From Sedimentibacter sp. (GTDB lineage: Bacteria; Bacillota; Clostridia; Tissierellales; Sedimentibacteraceae): a DNA stretch of 64,000 bases. Numbering within the stretch: position 1 is the first letter of the stretch; every line of letters begins with the position of its first letter. This document shows, piece after piece, positions 54,986 through 63,264 of this stretch. The notes under the pieces are model-generated. The model was not told the DNA's origin and ran no database searches. It saw nothing but the letters and a program-made list of their open reading frames with translations. The stretch covers positions 186,001 to 250,000 of the forward strand of contig JAHDLA010000011.1 of assembly GCA_018436705.1 (NCBI GenBank), given 5' to 3'. The position numbers and the translations under genes are program-made.

Positions 54986-56692
54986 TTATTGTAATAAATA
55001 TGGGTGTTCTCTTACCATAGTTTCAAGAATCTTCTCAATTAAATTCTTATTTTCACCTGAGTTTTCAAAATCATACACATATTCTTTTTTATCTTCATTT
55101 CTTAATAAAAATTTATTATCTTTCATTTTAAGGATACCGGCATTTTCAGAATTCTCAAATTCATCCTTATCGGCAAATACTGTTACTTTCTTAAGATAGG
55201 GAAATCCTCCTCTGGTGCAAAATGTATGACAGTTGTCACATTCATTACATCTGTTTTCTATGTGCACAATCTGATACGGAGCATCAAATCTATCATCATA
55301 CACCTTTATATTAGCGCGATTCGGACAAACGTCTACACAAATTCCGCAATTAACCTTGAAGCAGTCATACACAGGCAGCGTATCATCTAAAAACCTTCCG
55401 TTTCCTTGGTTTTTATACTTTAAATCAGTCTTTGCTTCTTCAGCAACATGTTTTACAGCCTTAACATCAAATTCGCTTAACTCTATTTGCTCTTCTGAAA
55501 TCTTTTCCATCAATACTTTGAGATTTTTATACCCTCCAGGCTTCAGTAAAAGCGTAGAAACAGTAAGAGGTGCAACTCCAGTTTTAAGAACGGTCGACAC
55601 GTTGTTTTTGTCAATTCCCCCTGATAGTGATATGTGTACATTTCCTTCCAATGCCTCGGCAAACATTGCTGCCACTCCCATAGCTATAGGATACAACGGC
55701 TTACCGGAAAGATACATACTGTCACCGGGAAGAACTTTCCTGGAATTATATACAGGCAAAGTGTTCGTCAGCTTTATACCTGTATGCACACCATGTTCAT
55801 CGCCAATCTGTTTTAACTTTTTAACAATATCCACTGCCATATCGAATTTCAGATCATGATCAAAATCTTCCTGCCTTATGACAACATCGTTATAACCTAA
55901 ATTATCTAATATGTGTCTCACATTTTCAAATCCTAAAAGCGTCGGGTTGCATTTAATAAACGTATTTATTTTTTTGTCTTTAATCAGATGAGCAGCTATG
56001 TCTAAAATCTCCTCCGCCTTAGCACCGTGCATTGTTGACAGCGTCACGGTATTTGTAATTTTGGGGGTAATTTTGTCCAAGTCCTCAATTCGCAGCTTTT
56101 TAAATCTGCTTATGTTATTTCTTAAAACACACATGCATTCATTGTATATTTCTGTGTTTTTTGCATCCTTCAAATTATCTATAAAATCGGATATCTTCTT
56201 GGACTGTATGCCTTCAAGATTGTATCCCACACTAATATTAAATACAAAATCCTTTATATCGGACAGCCCCAATTCAATTGCCATTGCCTGAATTAAAACC
56301 GATCCCTTAATGTATTCTGCTGCTGCTTCCTCTACTGTAAGCTCTGTAGACCATTCAACATTATAACCTACATTTTTTACATCTATGCACGGTTTTTCAA
56401 TCATAGCCTGCATTTGTTCACCGTCGATTATTTGAACGGTCTTAAGCTCAAAGAATCTCGCTCCTGTTACATAAGCAGCCAGTAGATTTTGTGCTAATTG
56501 GGTGTGGGGGCCTGCAGCCGGTCCCAATGGATATCTTAAATACTCGTCATTAAAGATCATTTTAAGCCTGTCATTAACATCCGTAAAAAAGTCCTTCTTG
56601 TCAATTTCAAATATCCTGCTCTTTGTATAATAATCCTGCAGGCAATTTTCAACAAGATATTCAAATGGTAACGCATTCATTATATCGCTCAT
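54986..56692 (-). CDS. ygfK: YgfK-like protein, short form lacking the flavin/NAD(P) domain
   Basis: E. coli YgfK is about 1030 residues; this protein has 568. The N-terminal part (about 1-425) is a dihydroorotate/dihydropyrimidine dehydrogenase-like barrel (LRYPLGPAAGPHTQLAQNLL, GARFFELKTVQI, SLSGGIDKNNVSTVLKTGVA). It runs directly into a ferredoxin-like domain with two cysteine clusters (VNCGICVDVCPNRANI; ENRCNECDNCHTFCTRGG). The central GltD-like FAD/NAD(P) domain of the long form is absent, with no frameshift visible. An external reductase probably supplies electrons. The selenate reductase name in databases is not supported by this context; a reductive purine step is more likely. Confidence 0.82.
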   Translation of the reverse strand: MSDIMNALPFEYLVENCLQDYYTKSRIFEIDKKDFFTDVNDRLKMIFNDEYLRYPLGPAAGPHTQLAQNLLAAYVTGARFFELKTVQIIDGEQMQAMIEKPCIDVKNVGYNVEWSTELTVEEAAAEYIKGSVLIQAMAIELGLSDIKDFVFNISVGYNLEGIQSKKISDFIDNLKDAKNTEIYNECMCVLRNNISRFKKLRIEDLDKITPKITNTVTLSTMHGAKAEEILDIAAHLIKDKKINTFIKCNPTLLGFENVRHILDNLGYNDVVIRQEDFDHDLKFDMAVDIVKKLKQIGDEHGVHTGIKLTNTLPVYNSRKVLPGDSMYLSGKPLYPIAMGVAAMFAEALEGNVHISLSGGIDKNNVSTVLKTGVAPLTVSTLLLKPGGYKNLKVLMEKISEEQIELSEFDVKAVKHVAEEAKTDLKYKNQGNGRFLDDTLPVYDCFKVNCGICVDVCPNRANIKVYDDRFDAPYQIVHIENRCNECDNCHTFCTRGGFPYLKKVTVFADKDEFENSENAGILKMKDNKFLLRNEDKKEYVYDFENSGENKNLIEKILETMVREHPYLLQ

Positions 56693-56722
56693 AGTAATCG
56701 CCTTTCTTCAGTAACGAGACGG

Positions 56723-56741
56723 GGGACGGAAATTCCGTCCC
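56723..56741. repeat. Intergenic palindrome between ygeY and ygfK
   Basis: A perfect 9-bp inverted repeat around one base (GGGACGGAA, A, TTCCGTCCC) lies in the 67-bp gap. It is GC-rich against an AT-rich background and has no U tract, so it is more likely an mRNA stabilising/processing hairpin or REP-type repeat than a terminator. Confidence 0.5.
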
Positions 56742-56759
56742 TAGCCTGAACCTATTTAA

Positions 56760-58079
56760 TTATTTGTTATCAGTGTATATTGTAGGAAGTGCAGCATATA
56801 CCGCAGCACATTTAACTAAATCCTCTTTCCATGTTTTTTCGTTAGGTGCATGCGCCTGTGCTTCTGCTCCCGGTCCGAAACCTATTACAGGAATACCATT
56901 TCGCCCCATTATAGAAACTCCATTTGTTGAGAATGTCCATTTGTCCGTAAGAGGACGAACCTTTCTCATTTCATCCGTTTCCGGAGAACCGCTTCTGATC
57001 GTTCCATAAAGTCCCATATATGCTTCTTCCATTGCTTTTGTAACACTGTGATCCTCAGGAATTACCCAAGTTGGGAAGTAACATTCAATAGGATATACCA
57101 ATCCTGTATAGCTTGGCCTGTCATAATTATACATACTTACTTTTGCACCGTATTTTTTAACAGCTGGCAATTGGCGAATTTCCTCAAGACAACTTTCCCA
57201 GGTTTCACCGGCAGTCATACGTCTGTCTAATGAAATCGAACATGAGTCTGCAACTGCACAGCGGCTTGGTGAAGTAAAGAAAATCTGAGAAGTTGTCACA
57301 GTTCCTCTTCCAAGGAATCGAGCTTCTTTCCATTCGCCGTTGTATTTTTCATCCAGCATCTTTACCAGGCCTTTAACTTCTTTATCATCATCAGCATCAT
57401 TTTCATTAAGATCTCTTATATTCATTAATATTTCAGCCATTTTATAAATTGCGTTGTCTCCTCTCTCAGGAGCCGAACCGTGGCAAGATACGCCCTGAAC
57501 ATCAACGCGGATTTCCATACGTCCTCTTTGACCTCTGTAAATACCGCCATCGGTAGGTTCTGTTGATACAACAAACTCAGGTCTTATTTTGCCTTCTTTA
57601 ATTATATATTCCCAGCATAGACCATCACAATCCTCTTCCTGAACAGATCCGACAACCAATGCTGTATATTGATCATTTAAAAGGCCTAAGTCCTTCATAA
57701 TTTTTGCTCCGTAAACAGATGATACAATACCTCCCAACTGATCGGAGGTACCGCGCCCGCCTATCTCAGTTTCAGATTCAAATCCCTCATACGGGTCAAA
57801 ATTCCAGTTTGCAATATTTCCTATACCAACGGTATCAATATGAGCGTCAAACCCAACCAATGTTTTTCCTGTTCCCATATATCCGAGAACATTTCCCTGA
57901 GGATCTATCTCAACCTTATCAAATCCCACAGATTTCATTTCTTGTGCAATGCGGTCAACTACGCCTTTTTCCTCACACGACTCACCGGGAATAGCTACCA
58001 AATCTCTTAAAAATTTAGTCATTTCTTTTTCATATCCTTGTGCAGCCTGCTTAATTTTATTAAAATCTAAATTTGCCAT
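56760..58079 (-). CDS. ygeY: YgeY, M20-family metallohydrolase
   Basis: The 439-residue protein is an M20 peptidase/deacetylase family member. Metal ligands are visible in [11 protein letters not shown] (His, Asp), [10 protein letters not shown] (Asp) and VQEEDCDGL (Glu-Glu); a later His lies in [15 protein letters not shown]. In the E. coli and gut-bacterial uric acid cluster, YgeY is thought to hydrolyse an amide intermediate. The ATG at 58079 is chosen because GGAGG sits eight bases upstream; an in-frame TTG five codons before would overlap that site. It is 15 bp from ygeW. Confidence 0.92.
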   Translation of the reverse strand: MANLDFNKIKQAAQGYEKEMTKFLRDLVAIPGESCEEKGVVDRIAQEMKSVGFDKVEIDPQGNVLGYMGTGKTLVGFDAHIDTVGIGNIANWNFDPYEGFESETEIGGRGTSDQLGGIVSSVYGAKIMKDLGLLNDQYTALVVGSVQEEDCDGLCWEYIIKEGKIRPEFVVSTEPTDGGIYRGQRGRMEIRVDVQGVSCHGSAPERGDNAIYKMAEILMNIRDLNENDADDDKEVKGLVKMLDEKYNGEWKEARFLGRGTVTTSQIFFTSPSRCAVADSCSISLDRRMTAGETWESCLEEIRQLPAVKKYGAKVSMYNYDRPSYTGLVYPIECYFPTWVIPEDHSVTKAMEEAYMGLYGTIRSGSPETDEMRKVRPLTDKWTFSTNGVSIMGRNGIPVIGFGPGAEAQAHAPNEKTWKEDLVKCAAVYAALPTIYTDNK

Positions 58080-58094
58080 TTCTTTTTCCTCCAA

Positions 58095-59291
58095 CTATCT
58101 TTCTAATCTTGCTTTGTTTTTATCTACCAGGTTTTGTAATGTCTCTACTGGATTTTTAATTTTCTGTAAGAATATCATGGATGCTATAATATAAGGTTTG
58201 TAGCTTGCTTCTTTATAAAGAGGAATCCTGTATCTGTCAAACACGCTGGCATCAACTTCACCTTCCGCACAGCTCAAACCAGTTATATCAGCAGGAAGGC
58301 AGTGAAGATACAGAGCTTTCCCCTCTTTTGTAGTCTTCATAAGCTCTTCAGTACAAGCCCAGTCCTTATGATTTGCGTTTTGAGCCAGAAGCTTCTTTTC
58401 CAGCTCTTTTATTTCATCGAATTTGCCTTCACCATAAAGATTTGTTCTTTCTTCCATTGCCGCGAAAGGAGCCCAGCTCTTAGGATATACTATATCAGCA
58501 TCTTTGAATGCTTCAGCCATGGAGTTTGTTTTTGTAAATGACCCTCCATACTGCTCGGCGTTTTTCTTTGCAACTTCTTCAACCTCAGGCATTATTTCAT
58601 ACCCTTCAGGATGAGCAAGAACTACGTCCATTCCAAATCTTGTAAGCAATCCGATTATCCCCTGAGGAACAGACAGAGGCTTTCCGTATGAAGGTGAATA
58701 TGCCCATGTCATAGCTATTTTCTTTCCCTTAAGATTTTCGATTCCTCCAAATTCATTTATCAAGTGAAGGGCATCTGCCATTGTTTGAGTTGGATGATCT
58801 ATATCACACTGCAGATTAACAATTGTGGGTCTTTGCTCCAACACGCCATCCTTGTAGCCTTCTTCAACATATTCAGCAACAGACTTCTGATAAGTATGAC
58901 CTTTTCCGATATACATGTCATCACGTATGCCTATTACGTCAGCCATAAATGAAATCATATTTGAAGTTTCCTTTACAGTTTCCCCGTGAGCTATTTGTGA
59001 TTTACCCTCATCCAAGTCCTGAATTTCCAGTCCTAAAAAATTGCAGGCAGAAGCAAATGAAAATCTTGTTCTTGTTGAATTATCTCTAAACAATGAAATA
59101 CCCAAGCCTGAATCAAATATTTTAGGGCTTATATTGTTCTCTCTCATGTACCTTAGAGTTTCAGCAACTGTAAATATAGCTTCCAATTCTTCCTGAGTTT
59201 TATCCCATGTCAAGAAAAAATCGTTGTGATAAAGATCCTTGTAATCTAATTTTTTTAAATTTTCTAACAATTCATTGAAATTCTTATTCAT
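58095..59291 (-). CDS. ygeW: YgeW, knotted carbamoyltransferase-like protein
   Basis: The 398-residue protein is a member of the aspartate/ornithine carbamoyltransferase superfamily. It has the carbamoyl-phosphate loop in SLFRDNSTRTRFSFASACNF, the substrate-loop HPTQTMADALHLINEFGG and the C-terminal ALYLHCLPADI pattern. YgeW-like enzymes are distinct from OTC and ATC; the true substrate was long unknown and is now linked to a ureido intermediate of uric acid breakdown. Its reverse reaction would yield carbamoyl phosphate for the nearby carbamate kinase. The ATG at 59291 follows GAGGAG. Confidence 0.92.
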   Translation of the reverse strand: MNKNFNELLENLKKLDYKDLYHNDFFLTWDKTQEELEAIFTVAETLRYMRENNISPKIFDSGLGISLFRDNSTRTRFSFASACNFLGLEIQDLDEGKSQIAHGETVKETSNMISFMADVIGIRDDMYIGKGHTYQKSVAEYVEEGYKDGVLEQRPTIVNLQCDIDHPTQTMADALHLINEFGGIENLKGKKIAMTWAYSPSYGKPLSVPQGIIGLLTRFGMDVVLAHPEGYEIMPEVEEVAKKNAEQYGGSFTKTNSMAEAFKDADIVYPKSWAPFAAMEERTNLYGEGKFDEIKELEKKLLAQNANHKDWACTEELMKTTKEGKALYLHCLPADITGLSCAEGEVDASVFDRYRIPLYKEASYKPYIIASMIFLQKIKNPVETLQNLVDKNKARLER

Positions 59292-59358
59292 TTCTCTCTC
59301 CTCAATAGTCATTTAATTTTTAATTGAAACTGAACTTTATTTATATATTGGATTATTC

Positions 59359-60567
59359 TTATTTATTTGGATATAATCCATTCCAAACAATATCCCTGTA
59401 CCCTTCGAAATATGTGTCGCCTTCCGTGCTGAACATAAGTACAACAGAATTTTGGTCAAGCTTCAAAGATTCTTTGATACCTTTAAGCTCTCCTGACTTC
59501 ATTACCTGAGAGACAACTCCCATAGTAGCTGCTCCGCTTTCTCCTGATATAACTCTTTCATCTCCCTTAAGAGGATTACCCAGAACTCTCATTCCATGCG
59601 CAGCCGTTTCTTCCGGGACTGACAAAAAGTTATCTGCATACGCATGTAAAACAGGCCATCCTATTGTAACCGGCTCTCCACATGCAAGACCTGCCATAAT
59701 AGTATTCATTTCTCCTGTAACAGGATGCAGTTTACCATCATCAGCTTTAGCAGTTTTATACAAGCACGCCGCCTTGCTAGGCTCAACAATAGTTATCAAA
59801 GGTTTATCATCTGCATATATTGATGAAAAAAATCCGCATACGGCCGATGCCATAGAACCAACACCTGCCTGCAGAAAGATATGAGTCGGTTTCTTATTTT
59901 CTTTTTTTAGTTTCAAATAAGCTTCATATGCCATTGACATATATCCCTGCATAATCCACCTTGGCAGTTCCTCATATCCTGGCCATGATGTATCTTGAAC
60001 CATCACATAACCGTTTCTTTCAGCTAATTCATTGCAGTACCTTACAGTATCATCATAGTTCCACTCCGTTATTTCGCATACAGCTCCGTGAGCTCTTATC
60101 CTGTCACGCCTTTCCAAAGCACTGCCCTTTGGCATATATACTATGGCTTTTTGCTTTAATTGCTCAGCCGTCCACGCAATACCTCTGCCGTGATTTCCGT
60201 CAGTTGCCGTAATAAATGTAAGTTCACCTAATTTCTTTTTTACCTCATCTGAAATAAGTGTATTATACGGAAGTTCATCGATATCCTTCCCAAGCTTCTT
60301 TGCTATATATTGTCCAATTGTAAAACTTCCGCCCAAAACCTTAAATGCATTTAGGCCGAACCTATAAGATTCATCCTTAACAAACACATCACTTAACCCG
60401 AGATATTTTGCTAACTCCTTTAACTCAACCAGTGGAGTTTCAGAATATTGATCAAAACTTGAATGATATTTTAAAACCTTTTTAGCTACATCTTCATTTA
60501 AAAAACTTAAATCTGTTTTATCTCTTTTAGAGACTTCATTTTGTACTAAATCATATTTAACAGTCAT
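59359..60567 (-). CDS. ygeX: YgeX, 2,3-diaminopropionate ammonia-lyase
   Basis: This PLP enzyme (402 aa) cleaves 2,3-diaminopropionate to pyruvate and two ammonia. The PLP lysine is Lys76 in LNAFKVLGGSF, and the glycine-rich phosphate site is seen in LQAGVGSMASAVCGFF. It also has FITATDGNHGRGIAWTAEQL, the fold-type II asparagine loop. It is the first gene of the operon, about 30 bases downstream of the predicted sigma-54 start point. This makes the end step of uric acid breakdown the most promoter-proximal. Confidence 0.95.
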   Translation of the reverse strand: MTVKYDLVQNEVSKRDKTDLSFLNEDVAKKVLKYHSSFDQYSETPLVELKELAKYLGLSDVFVKDESYRFGLNAFKVLGGSFTIGQYIAKKLGKDIDELPYNTLISDEVKKKLGELTFITATDGNHGRGIAWTAEQLKQKAIVYMPKGSALERRDRIRAHGAVCEITEWNYDDTVRYCNELAERNGYVMVQDTSWPGYEELPRWIMQGYMSMAYEAYLKLKKENKKPTHIFLQAGVGSMASAVCGFFSSIYADDKPLITIVEPSKAACLYKTAKADDGKLHPVTGEMNTIMAGLACGEPVTIGWPVLHAYADNFLSVPEETAAHGMRVLGNPLKGDERVISGESGAATMGVVSQVMKSGELKGIKESLKLDQNSVVLMFSTEGDTYFEGYRDIVWNGLYPNK

Positions 60568-60607
60568 TTCTACTACCTTTCTTAAATAATTTCACAGTAA
60601 TATTAAT

Positions 60608-60623
60608 AGCAAAATACGTGCCA
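60608..60623 (-). promoter_or_regulatory. Sigma-54 promoter of the purine catabolic operon
   Basis: On the minus strand the sequence reads TGGCACGTATTTTGCT, an exact match to TGGCACG-N4-TTGCW (-24 GG and -12 GC). The start is predicted near 60597, 30 bases before ygeX. The upstream gene encodes a sigma-54 activator. Confidence 0.93.
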
Positions 60624-60766
60624 GCTTTTTTTGGCATTTCACTTTTATTTTTTTAGTTTTATACAAAGTGTAATTTTTATTCCTTGATATTTCAATGTGT
60701 GTGACATTCATTAAATCTTGCTCAAATTATTCAATTCTTACAAGAAATATTATATTATAACGTTTT

Positions 60767-60944
60767 TTATCAAATTGATAAAAATTTATCATTTTGATAA
60801 AATTTGAATTTTATTAACAATAATTTTATAACACTATTATGAAGTGCAGTTTTCATATGGTTTTCATTGATTAATAATTAACAAGTTAAATAATATTATT
60901 TTGCCACAAATAAATTTTGATAAACATTATTATCATTTTGATAA
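60767..60944. promoter_or_regulatory. Upstream activator sites: three TTATCA-N3-TGATAA palindromes
   Basis: Perfect palindromes of the same form lie at 60767-60781, 60786-60800 and 60930-60944, with further half-sites nearby (TGATAA at 60918). They are 150-330 bp upstream of the sigma-54 promoter, the usual range for enhancer-binding protein sites. The first two are centred 19 bp apart. Apart from these sites, the 523-bp gap (60568-61090) holds only the sigma-54 promoter and the terminator at 61049; no gene was found. Confidence 0.82.
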
Positions 60945-61048
60945 TTTTTATTAAAAGCAAATGTAATTCGATAAAAAAATATTGATTATTTTTATTACAT
61001 ACACAGATAAAATCCCTTACAAACAATATTTATTTTTAAAGCGTGTCA

Positions 61049-61085
61049 TAAAAAAACCTCCGTCGCTTAATGCGCAACGAAGGTT
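61049..61085 (-). terminator. Terminator of the sigma-54 activator gene
   Basis: On the minus strand AACCTTCGTTGC pairs with GCGACGGAGGTT (12 bp, two G-U) and runs into seven T. It begins just after the regulator stop, so the operon is not simply read through from the regulator gene. Confidence 0.85.
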
Positions 61086-61090
61086 CAACC

Positions 61091-62815
61091 TTATTGTAGC
61101 TTTCTGTACAACGTAGCAATTCCTATACCCAGGGCGTTGGCCGCCTCAATCTTGCCTTCCGTTGTATTTCCGTAATATTCTACTGCCTTTCTAATTTCTT
61201 CATGTTCCATTTCCTTTAAAGTTCTTATTTTATCTTTTTTTATACTTGCCTTGTAATCTGCATTCTTAATATTGATAGGAAGTGCACTGTCGTTTATGAT
61301 ACCTCTCTCCATCATATTTACCATAAATTCAACCGTATTTTCCAACTCCCTTACATTGCCGTACCATGGATATTCAATAAGTTTTTGCATGGTTTTATCT
61401 TCAATTCTAACAAAATTCTTACCGAACATCTTTCTATAGTAATGTACAAAATGATAAATCAGATCTTTAATATCCTCTTTCCTTTCTCTAAGGGGAGGAA
61501 TCTCTATAGGTATAACATTAAGCCTGTAATACAAATCTTCGCGAAATTTATTTTCCGTAATCATCTGTCTCAAATTCTTGTTTGTGGCAGCTATTATTCT
61601 CACATCAAGTGGAATGACCTGGTTTGAGCCTATTCTTATTACCTTTTTATCCTGAATAACTCTCAATAGTTTTGATTGAAGATAAATAGGCATATCACCT
61701 ATTTCGTCTAAAAAAATCACACCGTGGTTTGCAAGCTCAAATTTTCCTATTTTTCCGTTAGGATCTGCTCCTGTAAATGCTCCCTTCACATAGCCAAACA
61801 GTTCACTTTCCAGCAGCGGCTCAGGTATTGCCGCACAGTTTATAGCCACAAACCTATTATTCCTTCTATCTGAATTCTGCCATATTGCCGTAGCTACTAC
61901 TTCTTTTCCGCTCCCGCTTTCTCCTGTTATAAGAACTGTTGAAAATGAATTTGAAACTTTTATAATCTCTTCTTTAAGTTCAATGGTTTTTTTGCTGCTT
62001 CCTATAATTTTGTCCGTATTAAGAGCATTAACCGTTGAAGTCATAGCATATATATTCGACTGAATATCGTTTAAGTCTTTAAACAGCATTACCTGCTTAT
62101 ACATAGGATTTTCAGAAACATCATATATGTCACCGATAACCGTATTTACATTTTCTCCTATCCTGACCCTGTATTCCTTACTGTTATTGACAGTGTCTCC
62201 TGTTGCTTCTATAAAAATTTTTTCATTGTTTATTACTCGTGATATTCCCAGCTGCTTTTTAGCACTAAGATTTATAGTGTCCACATTTCCTTCATTGTTA
62301 ATTATAATAGCCCCTTCGTCCATGCTTCGTGTTATCAGCTTAAGCATATTTATAATTGCTACTTTATTCTTTTCCTCTTCATATTCATAAGCTTTTGCAA
62401 CAATGAAATCAGCAATCTGTGACAAAAAATCCAGGTAGCTGTCCAGATTGTCCACTATAAGCTTCTTTGATTCCAAACTTGCACAGGCCATACCTATTAC
62501 ACCTATTATTTGTCCCTTCATATTTATAGGCATTGATATTTCAAATGCTTCGCCGCAGTCTTCCTTAAGACTACAATTTTTACATCTTTCATCTTTCCCG
62601 GGTTCAAGCACTATTTGTCTTTCACCGGTTGCTATAGCATTTTTATAGACATGAGAATTTTCAGATACGTCCGTATTTATTCCTTCACTGAATATACCTG
62701 TTCCCGCAACTCTTATTAACTTTGAGTTAACTACCTCTACATCAACCTTGGCAATTTCAGCCGTAATTTTCGCATACTTTTGGACCGTCTCAGCAATGTT
62801 AGACAAGTTATACAT
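61091..62815 (-). CDS. Sigma-54 enhancer-binding activator of the purine operon
   Basis: The 574-residue regulator has an N-terminal GAF-like sensor (about 1-140) with a cysteine cluster CKNCSLKEDC (Cys78, 81, 87) and a PAS-like domain (about 160-255). The AAA+ domain has Walker A GESGSGKE (about 298-305), the sigma-54 contact motif GAFTGA (345-350) and Walker B VIFLDE. It ends in a Fis-type helix-turn-helix. E. coli has a related gene, ygeV, in its own ygeWXY cluster. The cysteines suggest a metal, Fe-S or redox sensor. The ATG at 62815, eight bases after AGGG, is preferred over the GTG at 62824. A TATAAT -10 lies at 62852-62847; no sigma-54 site is seen for the gene itself. Confidence 0.92.
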   Translation of the reverse strand: MYNLSNIAETVQKYAKITAEIAKVDVEVVNSKLIRVAGTGIFSEGINTDVSENSHVYKNAIATGERQIVLEPGKDERCKNCSLKEDCGEAFEISMPINMKGQIIGVIGMACASLESKKLIVDNLDSYLDFLSQIADFIVAKAYEYEEEKNKVAIINMLKLITRSMDEGAIIINNEGNVDTINLSAKKQLGISRVINNEKIFIEATGDTVNNSKEYRVRIGENVNTVIGDIYDVSENPMYKQVMLFKDLNDIQSNIYAMTSTVNALNTDKIIGSSKKTIELKEEIIKVSNSFSTVLITGESGSGKEVVATAIWQNSDRRNNRFVAINCAAIPEPLLESELFGYVKGAFTGADPNGKIGKFELANHGVIFLDEIGDMPIYLQSKLLRVIQDKKVIRIGSNQVIPLDVRIIAATNKNLRQMITENKFREDLYYRLNVIPIEIPPLRERKEDIKDLIYHFVHYYRKMFGKNFVRIEDKTMQKLIEYPWYGNVRELENTVEFMVNMMERGIINDSALPINIKNADYKASIKKDKIRTLKEMEHEEIRKAVEYYGNTTEGKIEAANALGIGIATLYRKLQ

Positions 62816-62911
62816 AAATTTCACCCTAATAGTAATTTTGCTTTATATTATATCATATTTGTTTTTTAAAGAAAATATAAAATATTATGCCGATTCATAT
62901 ATTAGATTCAT

Positions 62912-62956
62912 AAAAAAAGAAGCATTTCAAAATTTCATCAATTCTGAAATGCTTCT
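62912..62956 (-). terminator. Terminator upstream of the activator gene
   Basis: A perfect 12-bp stem (AGAAGCATTTCA with its complement, 62918-62929 and 62945-62956) runs into seven T on the minus strand. It would end any transcript entering from 63000 and beyond. The next complete reading frame upstream ends only at 63265. Confidence 0.85.
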
Positions 62957-63014
62957 AAATATTATTAAATTAAATTTTTATATAATTGTTGGTTCTCAGT
63001 GGTTTGGACACTTA

Positions 63015-63044
63015 TTACATCATGCCGCCCATGATAAAGTTTGA
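63015..63044 (-). pseudogene. Possible groEL 3' end remnant
   Basis: Read on the minus strand, the bases just before the terminator encode SNFI-MGGMM-stop, with an in-frame stop right before it. MGGMM is the hallmark C-terminus of GroEL chaperonins, and a terminator follows 59 bp on, as after a real groEL. Only five diagnostic codons remain, so chance is not excluded. The rest of 62825-63264 holds the activator's -10, two hairpins and nothing else recognisable. Confidence 0.3.
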
Positions 63045-63162
63045 TTACTCGAGTTAATCCTAGTGTAATAAAGTGCGTAATTTAGCCATTTATTACTTAT
63101 CAACATAACTTAAAATAACTTGTGTTAACAGCAATGCGTTAGCAAAATGTTAGCATGTTTGC

Positions 63163-63189
63163 AGAAGAGCTGCATAAGACAGCTCTTCT
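63163..63189. other. Hairpin downstream of the ComEC-like gene
   Basis: AGAAGAGCTG (63163-63172) and its exact complement (63180-63189) enclose 7 bases, 76 bp beyond the ComEC-like stop. Neither strand has a good U tract, so it is a weak terminator candidate. Confidence 0.45.
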
Positions 63190-63264
63190 AATATTAAATA
63201 GGTTTTGGCAGCTCTGTTATAAATTTCTCATAAGACGTTTTAATTAAATTGCTCTTTTATTTCC

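Noticed and set aside
62886..62894. GCCGATTC as another sigma-28 -10 box
   Set aside because: It differs from GCCGATAT in the last two bases, points in the plus direction where no gene follows, and is next to a terminator.
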